Translations under genes and position numbers: made by a program
The notes under the pieces: generated by a model
The model's input: the letters and a program-made list of their open reading frames with translations, nothing else
Told to the model about the DNA's origin: nothing
Database searches by the model: none
In this document: positions 1-7,055 of the stretch, piece after piece
How the letters are laid out: each line of letters opens with the position of its first letter
Position numbering within the stretch: position 1 is the first letter of the stretch
Assembly (NCBI GenBank): GCA_000431815.1
Contig: FR889211.1
Location: 1-32,308 of the forward strand
Direction of reading: 5' to 3'
Origin: Butyrivibrio sp. CAG:318
Lineage (GTDB): Bacteria; Bacillota; Clostridia; Lachnospirales; Lachnospiraceae
DNA length: 32,308 bases

Positions 1-611
1 GCCAGCAGCCGGAAAAAGGTGGATTTCCCGGCTCCCTGACCGCCCACCAGACAGAGCATGACTTCAAATTTACAGCCGGGGCAAAATGCCCGGTGGATGG
101 CTCCCAGCAGGAACAGCCGCAGGGCTTCATAGGTGTACTGGTCGGTGTCGGCTCCCAGAAAGTGGCGCAGGCAATAGCGGATACGCTCCTGCCCATCCCA
201 TGAAAGGCCGTTCAGGTAGTCCCGGACGGGGTGGTAGCCGTTTTCATTGGCAACAATCCCGATGGCGGCGGTAATCTTTTTCTCACTGGTAAGCCCATAG
301 GTTTCTTCCAGATACAGGAGCAGATAGTTCATATCCGTGTCCGTGATGGCGGTGCCGATGCGGTGGTAGCCGATGGGCTTTACAATGTCCACTCGCTCGG
401 TCAGCAGATTTTTTGCGATTGCCCCGGAAAGCAGCGGGTCATTCTGAAAGACGGTCAGGCAGTTGCGGATACTGTTGCGGACGCTGCCTTTCTCGGTGCT
501 TTCCAGCATGGCCTTTACTTCCTCAATGCTCCGGGGCGGGGCTGCTTCTTGTATGGTCTGTTCTGCGGCCTGCCGTATCTTGGGCGGCAAGCTCTGCCAT
601 TCGTCTTTCAA
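1..611 (-). CDS. VirE-type P-loop primase/helicase-like protein, 3' end outside window
   Basis: Partial leftward gene; 203 residues are visible and the C-terminal part lies beyond the left edge. The reading frame is open from a stop at 618-620. It ends in a clear Walker A loop at residues 190-198 (GGQGAGKST) followed by FFRLL. This matches the virulence-associated E (VirE) family found in Firmicutes mobile elements, which are ATPases thought to act in element replication. The start is taken as TTG at 611, with GGAAG nine bases upstream; there is no in-frame ATG near the N-terminus. It overlaps the 3' end of the CHC2 gene by 89 bases, which suggests translational coupling to the primase. The family is convincing; the biochemical role in this element is inferred, and the exact start is less certain. 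Confidence 0.8.
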   Translation of the reverse strand, partial: MKDEWQSLPPKIRQAAEQTIQEAAPPRSIEEVKAMLESTEKGSVRNSIRNCLTVFQNDPLLSGAIAKNLLTERVDIVKPIGYHRIGTAITDTDMNYLLLYLEETYGLTSEKKITAAIGIVANENGYHPVRDYLNGLSWDGQERIRYCLRHFLGADTDQYTYEALRLFLLGAIHRAFCPGCKFEVMLCLVGGQGAGKSTFFRLL

Positions 612-1164
612 GATTGCTCACTTCCTTTCCATAGTCAACGATAAGGACTGCCCGTTCCTCCATATCCGGGGAGAGCAGCACATCCAGCAGATATTCCACA
701 TGGGATTGCTTCTGCAAGGCTTCCACAAAAAGCGGGTGCCATGCTTCTTCCGGCATCTTAGGGGCATAGTCCCGTTTCCAGCGGCGCAGAAGATGGTAAT
801 AATCGGACAGCACCCGGAAGCAGTAACGCTCCATGCGGCAAAACCGCTGTTCCGGGGTTTCCTGCCGGGGTTTGGGTTTTCTCCTGCCGGGTGGTTCCCT
901 GTCCTCATAGGGGATGGAGAACTCCTGCGCCAGCATGAGGGCGGCTTCCTTCGGACTGACAGCTTCCAGACGGGAAACAAAGTCAATCACATCCCCGTCT
1001 GCCTGACAGCCGAAACAGTGAAAGCGCCGGTCAACCTTCATGCTGGGGTTTTTATCAGCATGGAAGGGGCAGACACACATCCCGTTTCGTCCCACCCGGA
1101 TTCCAAAATGCTCCGCAGCCTGCCGGGTGGTAACAGACTGCTTGACAGCTTTAAATACATTCAA
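523..1164 (-). CDS. CHC2 zinc-finger primase-like protein
   Basis: 213-residue protein with an N-terminal DnaG-type CHC2 zinc finger: CPFH at residues 32-35 and CFGC at 50-53, with the usual DGD and DFV residues after it. The rest is charged and helical, with no visible TOPRIM catalytic domain, so it probably binds DNA as the primase half of a two-gene replication unit with the downstream VirE-type ATPase. The frame stays open further upstream to 1407, but that part runs antisense into the relaxase tail and looks non-coding. I chose TTG at 1164 because AGGAGG lies six bases before it. An ATG at 1200 has no comparable ribosome binding site. It follows the relaxase gene by about 65 bases, in the same orientation. 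Confidence 0.8.
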   Translation of the reverse strand: MNVFKAVKQSVTTRQAAEHFGIRVGRNGMCVCPFHADKNPSMKVDRRFHCFGCQADGDVIDFVSRLEAVSPKEAALMLAQEFSIPYEDREPPGRRKPKPRQETPEQRFCRMERYCFRVLSDYYHLLRRWKRDYAPKMPEEAWHPLFVEALQKQSHVEYLLDVLLSPDMEERAVLIVDYGKEVSNLERRMAELAAQDTAGRRTDHTRSSPAPEH

Positions 1165-1228
1165 ATAAATCCTCCTGAAAATAAGAAAAGCGCCTGTCAT
1201 TCTCGAAAAAGAAAATAGCAAGCGCCTA

Positions 1229-2818
1229 TTAAAGTTCCATATCCTGTTTTTTCTCTGTGCGGGGCTGCTTCCGTTTCTCGGCCTGTTCTTCCCGGATACG
1301 CTGCGTCCGGCCTTTGACTGCCTGCTGGATGGACGGTTTCTTTCCCGGCTCGGCGGTCTGGCGGTACTGTTCAGACGGAAGAACCTGATTGAGCCAGTGA
1401 CGCACATCCCGGAGAATCTTCACATCCTCCTGTAATGCGGACAACCGTTCCTTATATCCGGCAACTTCTCCGGCAAGCTGTGTCTGTTCCTCATTCAGCT
1501 TTTTAATGCTGTACTTCTTCTCCTTCAAATGCACCTTGAAATAACGGATAGCGGCATTATAGGCGTCCAGCTCGTCCCGATGGGCGGCGGCAAACTGTTC
1601 CCGTGGCTTCTTAAACCGGATGGCAGCATACTCCACATGAACCGGCTTATGGGCTTCAAAGTTGGCGATATGGGAAAGCAGGGTGTTGATTTCTTTCATA
1701 CGCTGTTCTTTCGGCTTCATCTCTGCCCGGATGGAAACGGCCTGCCCGCTGACGGTATCCAGATAAGCGTCCAAACTCTGCACAGTGGACAGCTCCTTTT
1801 CCCGCAGATAGCGGATAGCTTCCATAACCTTGTTGAAATCGGCAACGCTGCCTGTAAGCTGGCCTTTGCTTGTCCAGCCTGTACGTTCCTCCCGGCGCAA
1901 ATCCAGATATTTCCCCAGCAGCTCCGGCAGGGTGGGTTCCTTCGATTCCTGCAAGGCTTCCAGCAGGGCGGCTTTTTTCTCCTTCAGGTCTGCAATCCAG
2001 CCTTTCAGGTGGCGTACCATCTGCCGGATAGATTGCATAAGGGAATTGGCGGCTTTGATGTCCCGGTTCAAGTTGCCGATGTTGGTCTGTATCCCTCGTT
2101 TCTCCATCTGGCTGACTGCTGGCCCCATATGGACGGTGGGGATTTTATCAAGCCCCTGCCGTTCATAGGAACGAAGGTCAAGGCGCTCCGGGCGTCCGTT
2201 GGCTTCCAGATAGCGGTTAGCGGTAGCCGCCCAGCCCTGCCGCCAGATCTCTCCGTACTTCTGGTCGTTCCAGTCCACGGTATCCTCCTTGTGGCTTTTC
2301 CAGCTCCCGGACGGGAGCCGGATACGCTCGCCGTTCTCGTCAAGGTCATAAACCTTCCGGCTCTTGGGAAGCCATTTCCCGTTTTCGTCCATTGCCCGCA
2401 TGGTCAGCAGGATGTGGGCGTGGGGATTCCCATTCCCTTTGTCGTGGATGGCAAAATCGGCAATCATGCCTTTAGAAACAAAAAACTCCCGGCAGTAGTC
2501 CCGGATAAGGTCGGCGTGCTGTTCCGGGGGGATTTCCCTCGGTATGGCAAGCACGATTCTCCGGGCAAGCTGGGAGTTCCATTGCTTCTCGATAGCTTCG
2601 GCGGCGTTCCACAAAGTATTGCGGTCTGCATACACTGGTGGGGCGTGGGGCGGCAGCATGATTTCTGTATGGACAATCTCGCTTTTATGGGAATAGTATT
2701 TCTGCTTCTGGTCGTACTCGGAAAACAGCCGTTCCCCACTCTGGTAGGCGGCAGACGCAACGGCTGACTGGTGGTTGCTGCGCTGGATTATTTTTATATC
2801 ATGGTGTGGACAGGGCAT
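1229..2818 (-). CDS. mobA/L-like: MobA/MobL family (MOBQ) relaxase
   Basis: 529-residue DNA relaxase that would nick the element at oriT and lead the single strand into a recipient. The N-terminal 220 residues hold the MobA/MobL domain: a candidate catalytic tyrosine (Y25 in ASAAYQSGERL) and the metal-binding three-histidine motif (H125, then H133 and H135 in NPHAHILLTMR). The C-terminal half is a long, charged, probably coiled-coil region (about residues 250-500) and lacks the large TraA-type helicase. That suggests strand unwinding is done by other proteins. GGAGG lies upstream of the ATG. The matching nic-like sequence lies about 790 bases upstream. No coupling protein or type IV secretion gene is visible in the window, so whether the element is self-transmissible or only mobilizable cannot be judged. 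Confidence 0.93.
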   Translation of the reverse strand: MPCPHHDIKIIQRSNHQSAVASAAYQSGERLFSEYDQKQKYYSHKSEIVHTEIMLPPHAPPVYADRNTLWNAAEAIEKQWNSQLARRIVLAIPREIPPEQHADLIRDYCREFFVSKGMIADFAIHDKGNGNPHAHILLTMRAMDENGKWLPKSRKVYDLDENGERIRLPSGSWKSHKEDTVDWNDQKYGEIWRQGWAATANRYLEANGRPERLDLRSYERQGLDKIPTVHMGPAVSQMEKRGIQTNIGNLNRDIKAANSLMQSIRQMVRHLKGWIADLKEKKAALLEALQESKEPTLPELLGKYLDLRREERTGWTSKGQLTGSVADFNKVMEAIRYLREKELSTVQSLDAYLDTVSGQAVSIRAEMKPKEQRMKEINTLLSHIANFEAHKPVHVEYAAIRFKKPREQFAAAHRDELDAYNAAIRYFKVHLKEKKYSIKKLNEEQTQLAGEVAGYKERLSALQEDVKILRDVRHWLNQVLPSEQYRQTAEPGKKPSIQQAVKGRTQRIREEQAEKRKQPRTEKKQDMEL

Positions 2819-2850
2819 AGCGTTCCTCCTTCCTGTGGTTGATTTTGGGC

Positions 2851-2885
2851 AAAAGAAAAGCAGGAAACCGTTTCTGATTTCCTGC
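2851..2885 (-). terminator. Intrinsic terminator after the SdpI-like gene
   Basis: An 8-bp perfect stem (GCAGGAAA at 2860-2867 pairing with TTTCCTGC at 2878-2885) is followed, in the leftward direction, by a U-rich run (A-rich 2851-2859 on the + strand). It lies about 85 bases past the stop of the SdpI-like gene and just ahead of the relaxase gene. It would therefore insulate the relaxase from the cargo promoter. Confidence 0.7.
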
Positions 2886-2970
2886 TTAGTGGTGTCGCTG
2901 GTAGGCGATTAGTATTCAGTTTTGAAGGTTCGGGTCAGGTTGGCTCGATGATGGAAAGCTGTCTAATAGC

Positions 2971-3330
2971 TTAAAAGTTTTTGTTCGCAAATTTACTTGT
3001 AATTCCAGTTTCTGTTTTATAAAATCCAAAAATCAGAAAAATAATTCCAACAACTACTCCTGCAAATACGGTAGTCTGTGTAGAAATATTAAGAAGAAGT
3101 AAGGATATACACAAAACGATTTCTACCAAACCTAATGTTTTGCCAATACCAATAAAAATATTAGGTGCTATGCTTTGTGCATAATCCCAATGCTCTTGTG
3201 ACTTCCGAGATGTAGGCGTATTGTATCCGTTACCGGATGTCATATCTTTTACCGGGTGCTTCTTTAAGATATATCCTACAAAAACCATAACAAAGGGTAT
3301 GATGAAATTCAAAGCAATCAATCCATACAT
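2971..3330 (-). CDS. SdpI-like small membrane protein
   Basis: 119-residue protein with three likely transmembrane segments (about residues 3-20, 60-84 and 86-103). A central stretch, NTPTSRKSQEHWDYAQ, resembles the conserved T-S-W-A region of the SdpI/YhfL family. SdpI itself is the immunity protein and signal transducer for the SdpC toxin in Bacillus subtilis; whether this short relative gives immunity to anything is not known. AAGGAG lies eight bases before the ATG. It has its own promoter and a dedicated terminator, and its AT-rich composition contrasts with the GC-rich mobilization genes on both sides. It reads as an inserted cargo gene. No SdpC-like toxin gene was seen. Family assignment is moderately sure, function is not. 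Confidence 0.65.
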   Translation of the reverse strand: MYGLIALNFIIPFVMVFVGYILKKHPVKDMTSGNGYNTPTSRKSQEHWDYAQSIAPNIFIGIGKTLGLVEIVLCISLLLLNISTQTTVFAGVVVGIIFLIFGFYKTETGITSKFANKNF

Positions 3331-3367
3331 AAAACCATCTCCTTAGATAGTGTTCGTCATTAGCTTT

Positions 3368-3396
3368 ATTATACTACGGGCAGTCCTGTTTTGGAA
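3368..3396 (-). promoter_or_regulatory. Promoter of the SdpI-like gene
   Basis: Perfect -10 TATAAT (3373-3368, leftward) with a 17-base spacer to a weak -35 TTCCAA (3396-3391). The ATG of the SdpI-like gene lies about 38 bases beyond the -10. Housekeeping sigma-A type. Confidence 0.55.
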
Positions 3397-3578
3397 TAGA
3401 TAAATTGTAAACTTGCTGGACGGGAACAGCTTGCAGCGCAAGGTGTTCCCGGGCGGCAAGTCCACAAAGGGGTAGCTGGCGCAGCCAGCGCAGGGGAAAG
3501 CGTAGCGTCCCCTGTGATGATTGGAAGCAGCCGCAACGGTGCTGAAAATCATCCGCTTTCCGCAGGAAGCCCCCGGCA

Positions 3579-3632
3579 GGGCGCAACGCACCGGCTTGAC
3601 CGGTGTATAGTTGCGCCCTTACTCCGTAAGGG
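3579..3632 (+). other. oriT: Candidate oriT (MOBQ/RSF1010-type nic region)
   Basis: A short inverted repeat, ACCGG-CTTGA-CCGGT (3590-3604), is followed by GTATAGTTGCGCCCTTAC (3605-3622). From memory, MOBQ origins of the RSF1010 and pSK41/pGO1/pIP501 type have the same layout: an inverted repeat, then a nic core ending TGCG/CCCT. By analogy the nick would fall between G3615 and C3616 on the + strand. An outer repeat (GGGCGCAAC 3579-3587 with GTTGCGCCC 3610-3618) and a second one (CCCTTAC TCC GTAAGGG, 3616-3632) overlap it. The site lies at the 3' end of the DUF3847 gene and upstream of the relaxase gene. If the nick is as proposed, DUF3847 and the regulator side would enter a recipient first and the relaxase gene last. 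Confidence 0.68.
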
Positions 3633-3921
3633 ATTCCCCGGCTACCCGCCCTTTCACGCTTTCTGCAACTATTTCCTTCATGCCACTTTGAGAAAATGCC
3701 TGTTTCAGAATGTCCATCACATCCTCGTCTGTCAGCACTTCCGGCCTTAAAAGGAAACTTTCCAGCATAGCTCCTCTGGTACAGAGCCGGTGCGTCCGTT
3801 CCTTCCGGGTAAGCTGCTTCACCTGGTGTTCCAGTATTTTTTCTTCATGCTGCGCCCGCCGCAGTCTGGCTTCGCCTTTGGCAATCTCCTGATTCAGCTT
3901 TTCCAGCTTCTCATTTATCAT
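3619..3921 (-). CDS. DUF3847 family mobilization-associated protein
   Basis: 100-residue charged protein. The N-terminal half (residues 1-42) is a predicted coiled coil rich in Lys, Glu and Arg. It is followed by the conserved block THRLCTRGAMLESFLLRPE and a helical tail, the pattern of DUF3847 proteins that accompany MobA/MobL relaxases in Firmicutes elements. The function is not established; the position directly against oriT suggests a MobC-like accessory that helps the relaxase bind or open oriT. It overlaps the upstream winged-helix gene by 4 bases (ATGA), so the two are translated as an operon. Its stop codon sits inside the candidate oriT repeats. Confidence 0.8.
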   Translation of the reverse strand: MINEKLEKLNQEIAKGEARLRRAQHEEKILEHQVKQLTRKERTHRLCTRGAMLESFLLRPEVLTDEDVMDILKQAFSQSGMKEIVAESVKGRVAGESLTE

Positions 3922-4250
3922 GGCAGCCCTCCTTTGGGAAGCAGCGTGTAAATGCGGTTTGGTTCTCCCACACCCCGGCGCACCCGCAGGATAAGCCCGA
4001 TGTCCTCCAATTCTTTCAGGGAACGCTTCACAGTGACGGGGCTGCGGGAGAGGGCTGCCGCTAATTCCATGATAGGAAAACGGACAAACAAAATGCCGTT
4101 GCTATCCTCTATCCCTGCCGTAAGGGTGGTGTTCAGCAGACGGGCATACATGACTTTTGCTGTGCTGCTGATCGGCAGCCGAAGCATTGCGGCGGGTAGC
4201 GGCATACAAGGCGGCAGAACCGTGTCTGCGCTCATAAATTCAAATTCCAT
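3918..4250 (-). CDS. RepA_N-like winged-helix protein
   Basis: 110-residue protein resembling the N-terminal domain of RepA_N replication initiators. It has LPISSTAKVMYARLL at residues 25-39, a central FVRFPIMELAAALSRS helix-turn-helix entry (55-70), the recognition-helix region TVKRSLKELEDIGLI (73-87) and a wing ending in PNRIY. Full RepA_N initiators are around 300 residues, so this is either a stand-alone DNA-binding domain that regulates the element or a trimmed initiator. Its start follows the stop of the preceding small gene with no gap. Its 3' end overlaps the DUF3847 gene by 4 bases. DNA binding is well supported; an initiator role is speculation. Confidence 0.75.
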   Translation of the reverse strand: MEFEFMSADTVLPPCMPLPAAMLRLPISSTAKVMYARLLNTTLTAGIEDSNGILFVRFPIMELAAALSRSPVTVKRSLKELEDIGLILRVRRGVGEPNRIYTLLPKGGLP

Positions 4251-4436
4251 TTAACTGATTTTCTCCTTTCGCTTGGCTCGTTTTGACAGGTAATGGGGGC
4301 AGTCTATCACGACAGCCCGGAAACTCTGCTTGCACTTATGCTGGCACTTCCGGCACAGGTCGTTGTAGGCCACACGCCCCCGGTCATTGAGGAAGAAGGA
4401 AAGCTCCAACTTCCGTTTCTTGCTCATTCTCGGCAT
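4251..4436 (-). CDS. Small Cys-rich conserved element protein
   Basis: 61-residue protein starting MPRMSKKRKLELSFFLN. The ATG at 4436 has GGAGG four bases upstream; a second ATG at 4427 is possible. A longer reading to 4547 has no ribosome binding site. Four cysteines (C-x2-C-x3-C and a later CP) could bind zinc. The C-terminal end is strongly basic (SKRAKRKEK), which suggests nucleic acid binding. It is the first gene of the leftward mobilization operon and abuts the RepA_N-like gene directly. The general pattern is one I associate with Firmicutes conjugative elements, but I know of no assigned function. Confidence 0.7.
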   Translation of the reverse strand: MPRMSKKRKLELSFFLNDRGRVAYNDLCRKCQHKCKQSFRAVVIDCPHYLSKRAKRKEKIS

Positions 4437-4917
4437 AGTGCCTCCTATCATAGAAAATCCGCCCATTTCAGCCGTAACAACGGGAACAGGCGGATAAAGG
4501 TTTTTGGTGTCATGTTTCGGGGCGATTTTCAAGGAAAATACGGCCATAGAGCCGCTTTGAAATGCCCCATAGTATTACGGACGGGGCAGACTACACCCCG
4601 CCGATTTGTCGTGTTTGGGTAGCGTTTTGGTATCAGTTCTGCCGGGTTGTCCTGCTGTCGTTCCTGCCCCTGAATCTCACAGCGGCGTTTCGTTCCCGTT
4701 GGTACGCTCGCTGCGGTCAAGGTTCCTCCATTTCCTTGCCGCAGGTCGTTGCGCTACATCGCCGGGGAGCATATCCCATCAGGCCGGTCATTCGATTGGA
4801 AATAATCCATCGATGAACTGACTTAATCATAGCTCATTTTTGAACCCTTTCCCGTATGTCCATAAAATAGGAAAACCGCCCCAAAATCGAAAAATTCCAC
4901 GATTTCGGAACGGTATA
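4437..4917. other. Intergenic region between the leftward mobilization operon and the XRE regulator
   Basis: About 480 bases with no convincing gene. Short frames here lack ribosome binding sites and recognisable sequence. It contains an inverted repeat, TGCCCC at 4563-4568 with GGGGCA at 4583-4588. It also holds the region where the promoter of the leftward operon must lie, although I could not pick a convincing -10/-35 pair. The right end holds the XRE operator and promoter described separately. Confidence 0.5.
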
Positions 4918-4926
4918 TGGTATAAT
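4884..4926 (+). promoter_or_regulatory. Extended -10 promoter with candidate operator for the XRE gene
   Basis: TGG-TATAAT at 4918-4926 is a perfect extended -10 element. No good -35 is present, as is common with extended -10 promoters. Just upstream is an inverted repeat, AAATCG (4884-4889) and CGATTT (4900-4905), with a 10-base centre. It sits where a dimeric repressor would block polymerase, so it is a candidate autoregulatory operator for the XRE protein. The operator role is inferred from position only. Confidence 0.6.
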
Positions 4927-4971
4927 AAGGAATAACAGCGGCAGCCAGCCGCAGGAAGGAGCGATGTGTTT

Positions 4972-5793
4972 ATGAAAACCCGCATTTCCGTACAGGAACG
5001 CCTGAAAGATTTACGGGTGGAACGGGGCTTGAATCTGGAAGAACTGGCACAGGAAACCGGCATTTCAAAATCAGCCCTCGGCAGTTATGAAAACGACAAC
5101 GACGAATACAAGGAAATTAACCACGGCAGCCTGTTGAAGCTGGCAGACTTTTATCAGGTGTCGGTTGACTATCTGCTCGGCCTTACCAATAATCGGAGAT
5201 ATGAAAACACCCCGATAGAAGAATTACATTTGAGTGATGAAGTCGTGGAACTGCTGAAAAGTGAACGCTTCAATAACCGGCTGCTGTGTGAGATTATCTC
5301 CCATGAAAAATTTAAGGAATTGCTGGCAGACGCAGAAATCTATGTGGACGGGATAGCAACCATGCACTTCCATGACACAAACAGCTCACTGGCTGCTTTA
5401 CGGGCTATGGTACTGGAAGAACACCCCGAAGCTGCGGCAGACCGGGCAATCAAAGTGTTGGAAGCCTGTCAGATAGAGGAAGAAGATTTTTTCTGCCATG
5501 TGACGCACAAAACATGGGACGTCATTCTCCATGATATACGCAAGGCGCACGAAAATGACAGCGAAAGTGCGCCGGATACCACGCCTGCCGATGAACTTAT
5601 ACGGGAAGTACAAAAGGCCATGCAATCTCCGGGGGACAGGGTTCAGCAATTCACGGAGATATTCTGCAAGGCGTTCCGGCTCAAATACAAGCGGCTCTCA
5701 CAAGAGGAACGAAGCCTTTTGAAAAAGCTGTTCAAGAAATCCCCGCTGATAAAACAGTCTGGTATGAACTTCCGGCGCAGGCCGTGGAAATAA
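4972..5793 (+). CDS. XRE-family transcriptional regulator of the mobile element
   Basis: 273-residue protein with an N-terminal Cro/CI-type helix-turn-helix (about residues 6-70): ERLKDLRVERGLNLEELAQ, then TGISKSALGSYEN and LLKLADFYQVSVDYLLG. The remaining 200 residues are acidic and helical, with no recognised domain, and end in a basic tail. AAGGAG at 4956-4961 lies ten bases before the ATG; a GTG at 4966 is in frame but only four bases away. It is transcribed away from the mobilization operon, the usual arrangement for an element repressor that controls transfer genes and itself. It ends directly at a strong terminator. Regulation of excision or transfer is inferred from context. Confidence 0.85.
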   Translation: MKTRISVQERLKDLRVERGLNLEELAQETGISKSALGSYENDNDEYKEINHGSLLKLADFYQVSVDYLLGLTNNRRYENTPIEELHLSDEVVELLKSERFNNRLLCEIISHEKFKELLADAEIYVDGIATMHFHDTNSSLAALRAMVLEEHPEAAADRAIKVLEACQIEEEDFFCHVTHKTWDVILHDIRKAHENDSESAPDTTPADELIREVQKAMQSPGDRVQQFTEIFCKAFRLKYKRLSQEERSLLKKLFKKSPLIKQSGMNFRRRPWK

Positions 5794-5836
5794 AAACAGC
5801 CGTTGTAGGATTTTGTTCCTACAGCGGCTGTTTTTA
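5794..5836. terminator. Strong bidirectional terminator between the XRE gene and the lipoprotein gene
   Basis: A long hairpin, with arms ACAGCCGTTGTAGGA and TCCTACAGCGGCTGT around a TTTTGT loop, has one mismatch in the stem. It has an A-run on the left and TTTTT on the right, so it can end both the rightward XRE transcript and the leftward lipoprotein transcript (stop codon at 5838-5840). Confidence 0.88.
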
Positions 5837-5837
5837 T

Positions 5838-6263
5838 TTATGAATCTTCTCCAACAAAAGACAGGATATTTTCATCAGTTTGTAATGTAATTGTTGCGCT
5901 TTCTGAATCATCAGAATAAACTCTTGTTCCATATACGCCTGTAACAGGCTCCTCTAAATTTTCAAAAGTTAATCCGAGTTTCGAAGAAGAATTGTCAATC
6001 TTTTCAAGCGAATATGTACCTGTCCATTCTTGTTTATGAGTGTTATCTGTTAAGATAAAACTTTTTTCTTCAAAACTCAATGTCAAATCCAATACTGGTA
6101 TGTCATCATGCACTGAACCTGAGAATAACATATTACCATCTAAATCAGTAATAAATTCTAAAGACCAGTTATATGATGATACCGACCGAGTTTGGGAAGA
6201 ATCACACGAACATAAGCCTACACACATAAAAAAACATACGCATATTGCCAATAACCGTTTCAT
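5838..6263 (-). CDS. Putative lipoprotein, function unknown
   Basis: 141-residue protein with a type II signal peptide: KR at the N-terminus, a hydrophobic core to residue 16 and the lipobox LCSC with the modified cysteine at residue 20. The mature part is acidic and probably beta-rich, with repeated short strands such as LTLSFEEKSFILTDN, KQEWTGTYSLEK and SATITLQTDE. That pattern is typical of small surface-attached beta-sandwich or lipocalin-like proteins. The start is moved to the ATG at 6263 because the signal peptide begins there; the longer frame adds 13 residues with no support. The ribosome binding site is weak (AGGTAAA). It follows the secreted-protein gene by 43 bases and probably shares its transcript. 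I do not recognise the family. Confidence 0.72.
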   Translation of the reverse strand: MKRLLAICVCFFMCVGLCSCDSSQTRSVSSYNWSLEFITDLDGNMLFSGSVHDDIPVLDLTLSFEEKSFILTDNTHKQEWTGTYSLEKIDNSSSKLGLTFENLEEPVTGVYGTRVYSDDSESATITLQTDENILSFVGEDS

Positions 6264-6306
6264 TTTACCTATTACCAACCTTAATTCACAACTGTTTTGC
6301 ATTTAA

Positions 6307-6834
6307 TTAGGGAAGTGTCACAGGGTAAGAAATAGCGAAAGCTCCACCGCCTGCCAAGGCATTATTAGCGGTAGCAACACCAGAAACAGAAACCGTTCCC
6401 TTATCTCCGCTATTACCTGTTCTTCCAGTATCCACATCAGTTTCGATTGTTTCTTCACCGTCGGCTAATTCTGCAAATGCCGTATTGGTGGATTTTTTGT
6501 TCATAAGCACATTAACTGTACCAGTCATACCAGTGAACTCCGGTTTTGGAGATTCATACCACGGTACATACAACTTCACATGAACTTGAATCCCATCATC
6601 CTCATCATAAGTTGCATAAGAGTTAATACGAACATTAGCGACTGCTCTTTTGGTGACACCATCGGAAATCATAACATCGGTTAAGTATCCGTCATATTCT
6701 CCAATGACTACCGGCTGTTGAGTATCCGTTATTTCCGTTGTTGTTTCCGCTGCAAAAGCAGGAACCGCACTCACAGAAAAAAGCATACAAAACGCTACCA
6801 ACGAGGTAAACAATCTTTTACTAAATTTTTTCAT
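6307..6834 (-). CDS. Secreted protein with Sec signal peptide, function unknown
   Basis: 175-residue protein with a clear Sec signal peptide (MKKFSKR, hydrophobic core, likely cleavage after AFA at residue 28). The mature region is acidic, Thr/Val-rich and probably all-beta, with a Gly-Ser-Asp-Lys-rich stretch near residues 145-155 and a short hydrophobic end. There is no LPxTG or lipobox, so it should be released or held by partners. AAGGAG lies eight bases before the ATG at 6834. It is the first gene of a two-gene leftward unit with the lipoprotein, which suggests that the two act together at the cell surface. I recognise no family, and it could be cargo of the adjacent element. Confidence 0.75.
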   Translation of the reverse strand: MKKFSKRLFTSLVAFCMLFSVSAVPAFAAETTTEITDTQQPVVIGEYDGYLTDVMISDGVTKRAVANVRINSYATYDEDDGIQVHVKLYVPWYESPKPEFTGMTGTVNVLMNKKSTNTAFAELADGEETIETDVDTGRTGNSGDKGTVSVSGVATANNALAGGGAFAISYPVTLP

Positions 6835-6959
6835 AAACAATGCTCCTTTCTAAAATGACCAGAACCTACATTTTTTGTATTCAGTTATTGGCAATATGCT
6901 ACTAACCTGCAAGCACACTCTCAAATCATAAAATGTTTCAAATGTACTTGTTTTATTTT

Positions 6960-6988
6960 ATGATAGCACTTATTTACATTGGGTACAA
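6960..6988 (-). promoter_or_regulatory. Candidate promoter of the secreted protein/lipoprotein pair
   Basis: Leftward -35 TTGTAC (6988-6983), 17-base spacer, and TGC-TATCAT extended -10 (hexamer 6965-6960). It would give an untranslated leader of about 120 bases before the ATG at 6834. The flanking region 6841-7055 is very AT-rich, so a chance match is possible. Confidence 0.42.
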
Positions 6989-7055
6989 TAGAAAATATAC
7001 ACCATTAAAATTTAATTTTTTGTGCAAATCGAATCAAATATAAAATTATATCGCT

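Noticed and set aside
463..1218. Rightward open frame opposite the CHC2 and VirE-type genes
   Set aside because: It runs antisense to conserved motifs (CHC2 finger); composition is a by-product of GC-rich coding sequence.
1529..2767. Long rightward open frame opposite the relaxase gene
   Set aside because: It is the antisense shadow of the conserved relaxase; no ribosome binding site or recognisable protein.
3343..3591. Leftward short frames between the SdpI-like gene and DUF3847
   Set aside because: They cross the oriT-side repeats and the SdpI-like promoter and show no family pattern or ribosome binding site.
4529..4821. Short frames on both strands in the 4.4-4.9 kb gap
   Set aside because: No ribosome binding site, Arg/Cys-rich random-looking sequence, no conserved pattern.
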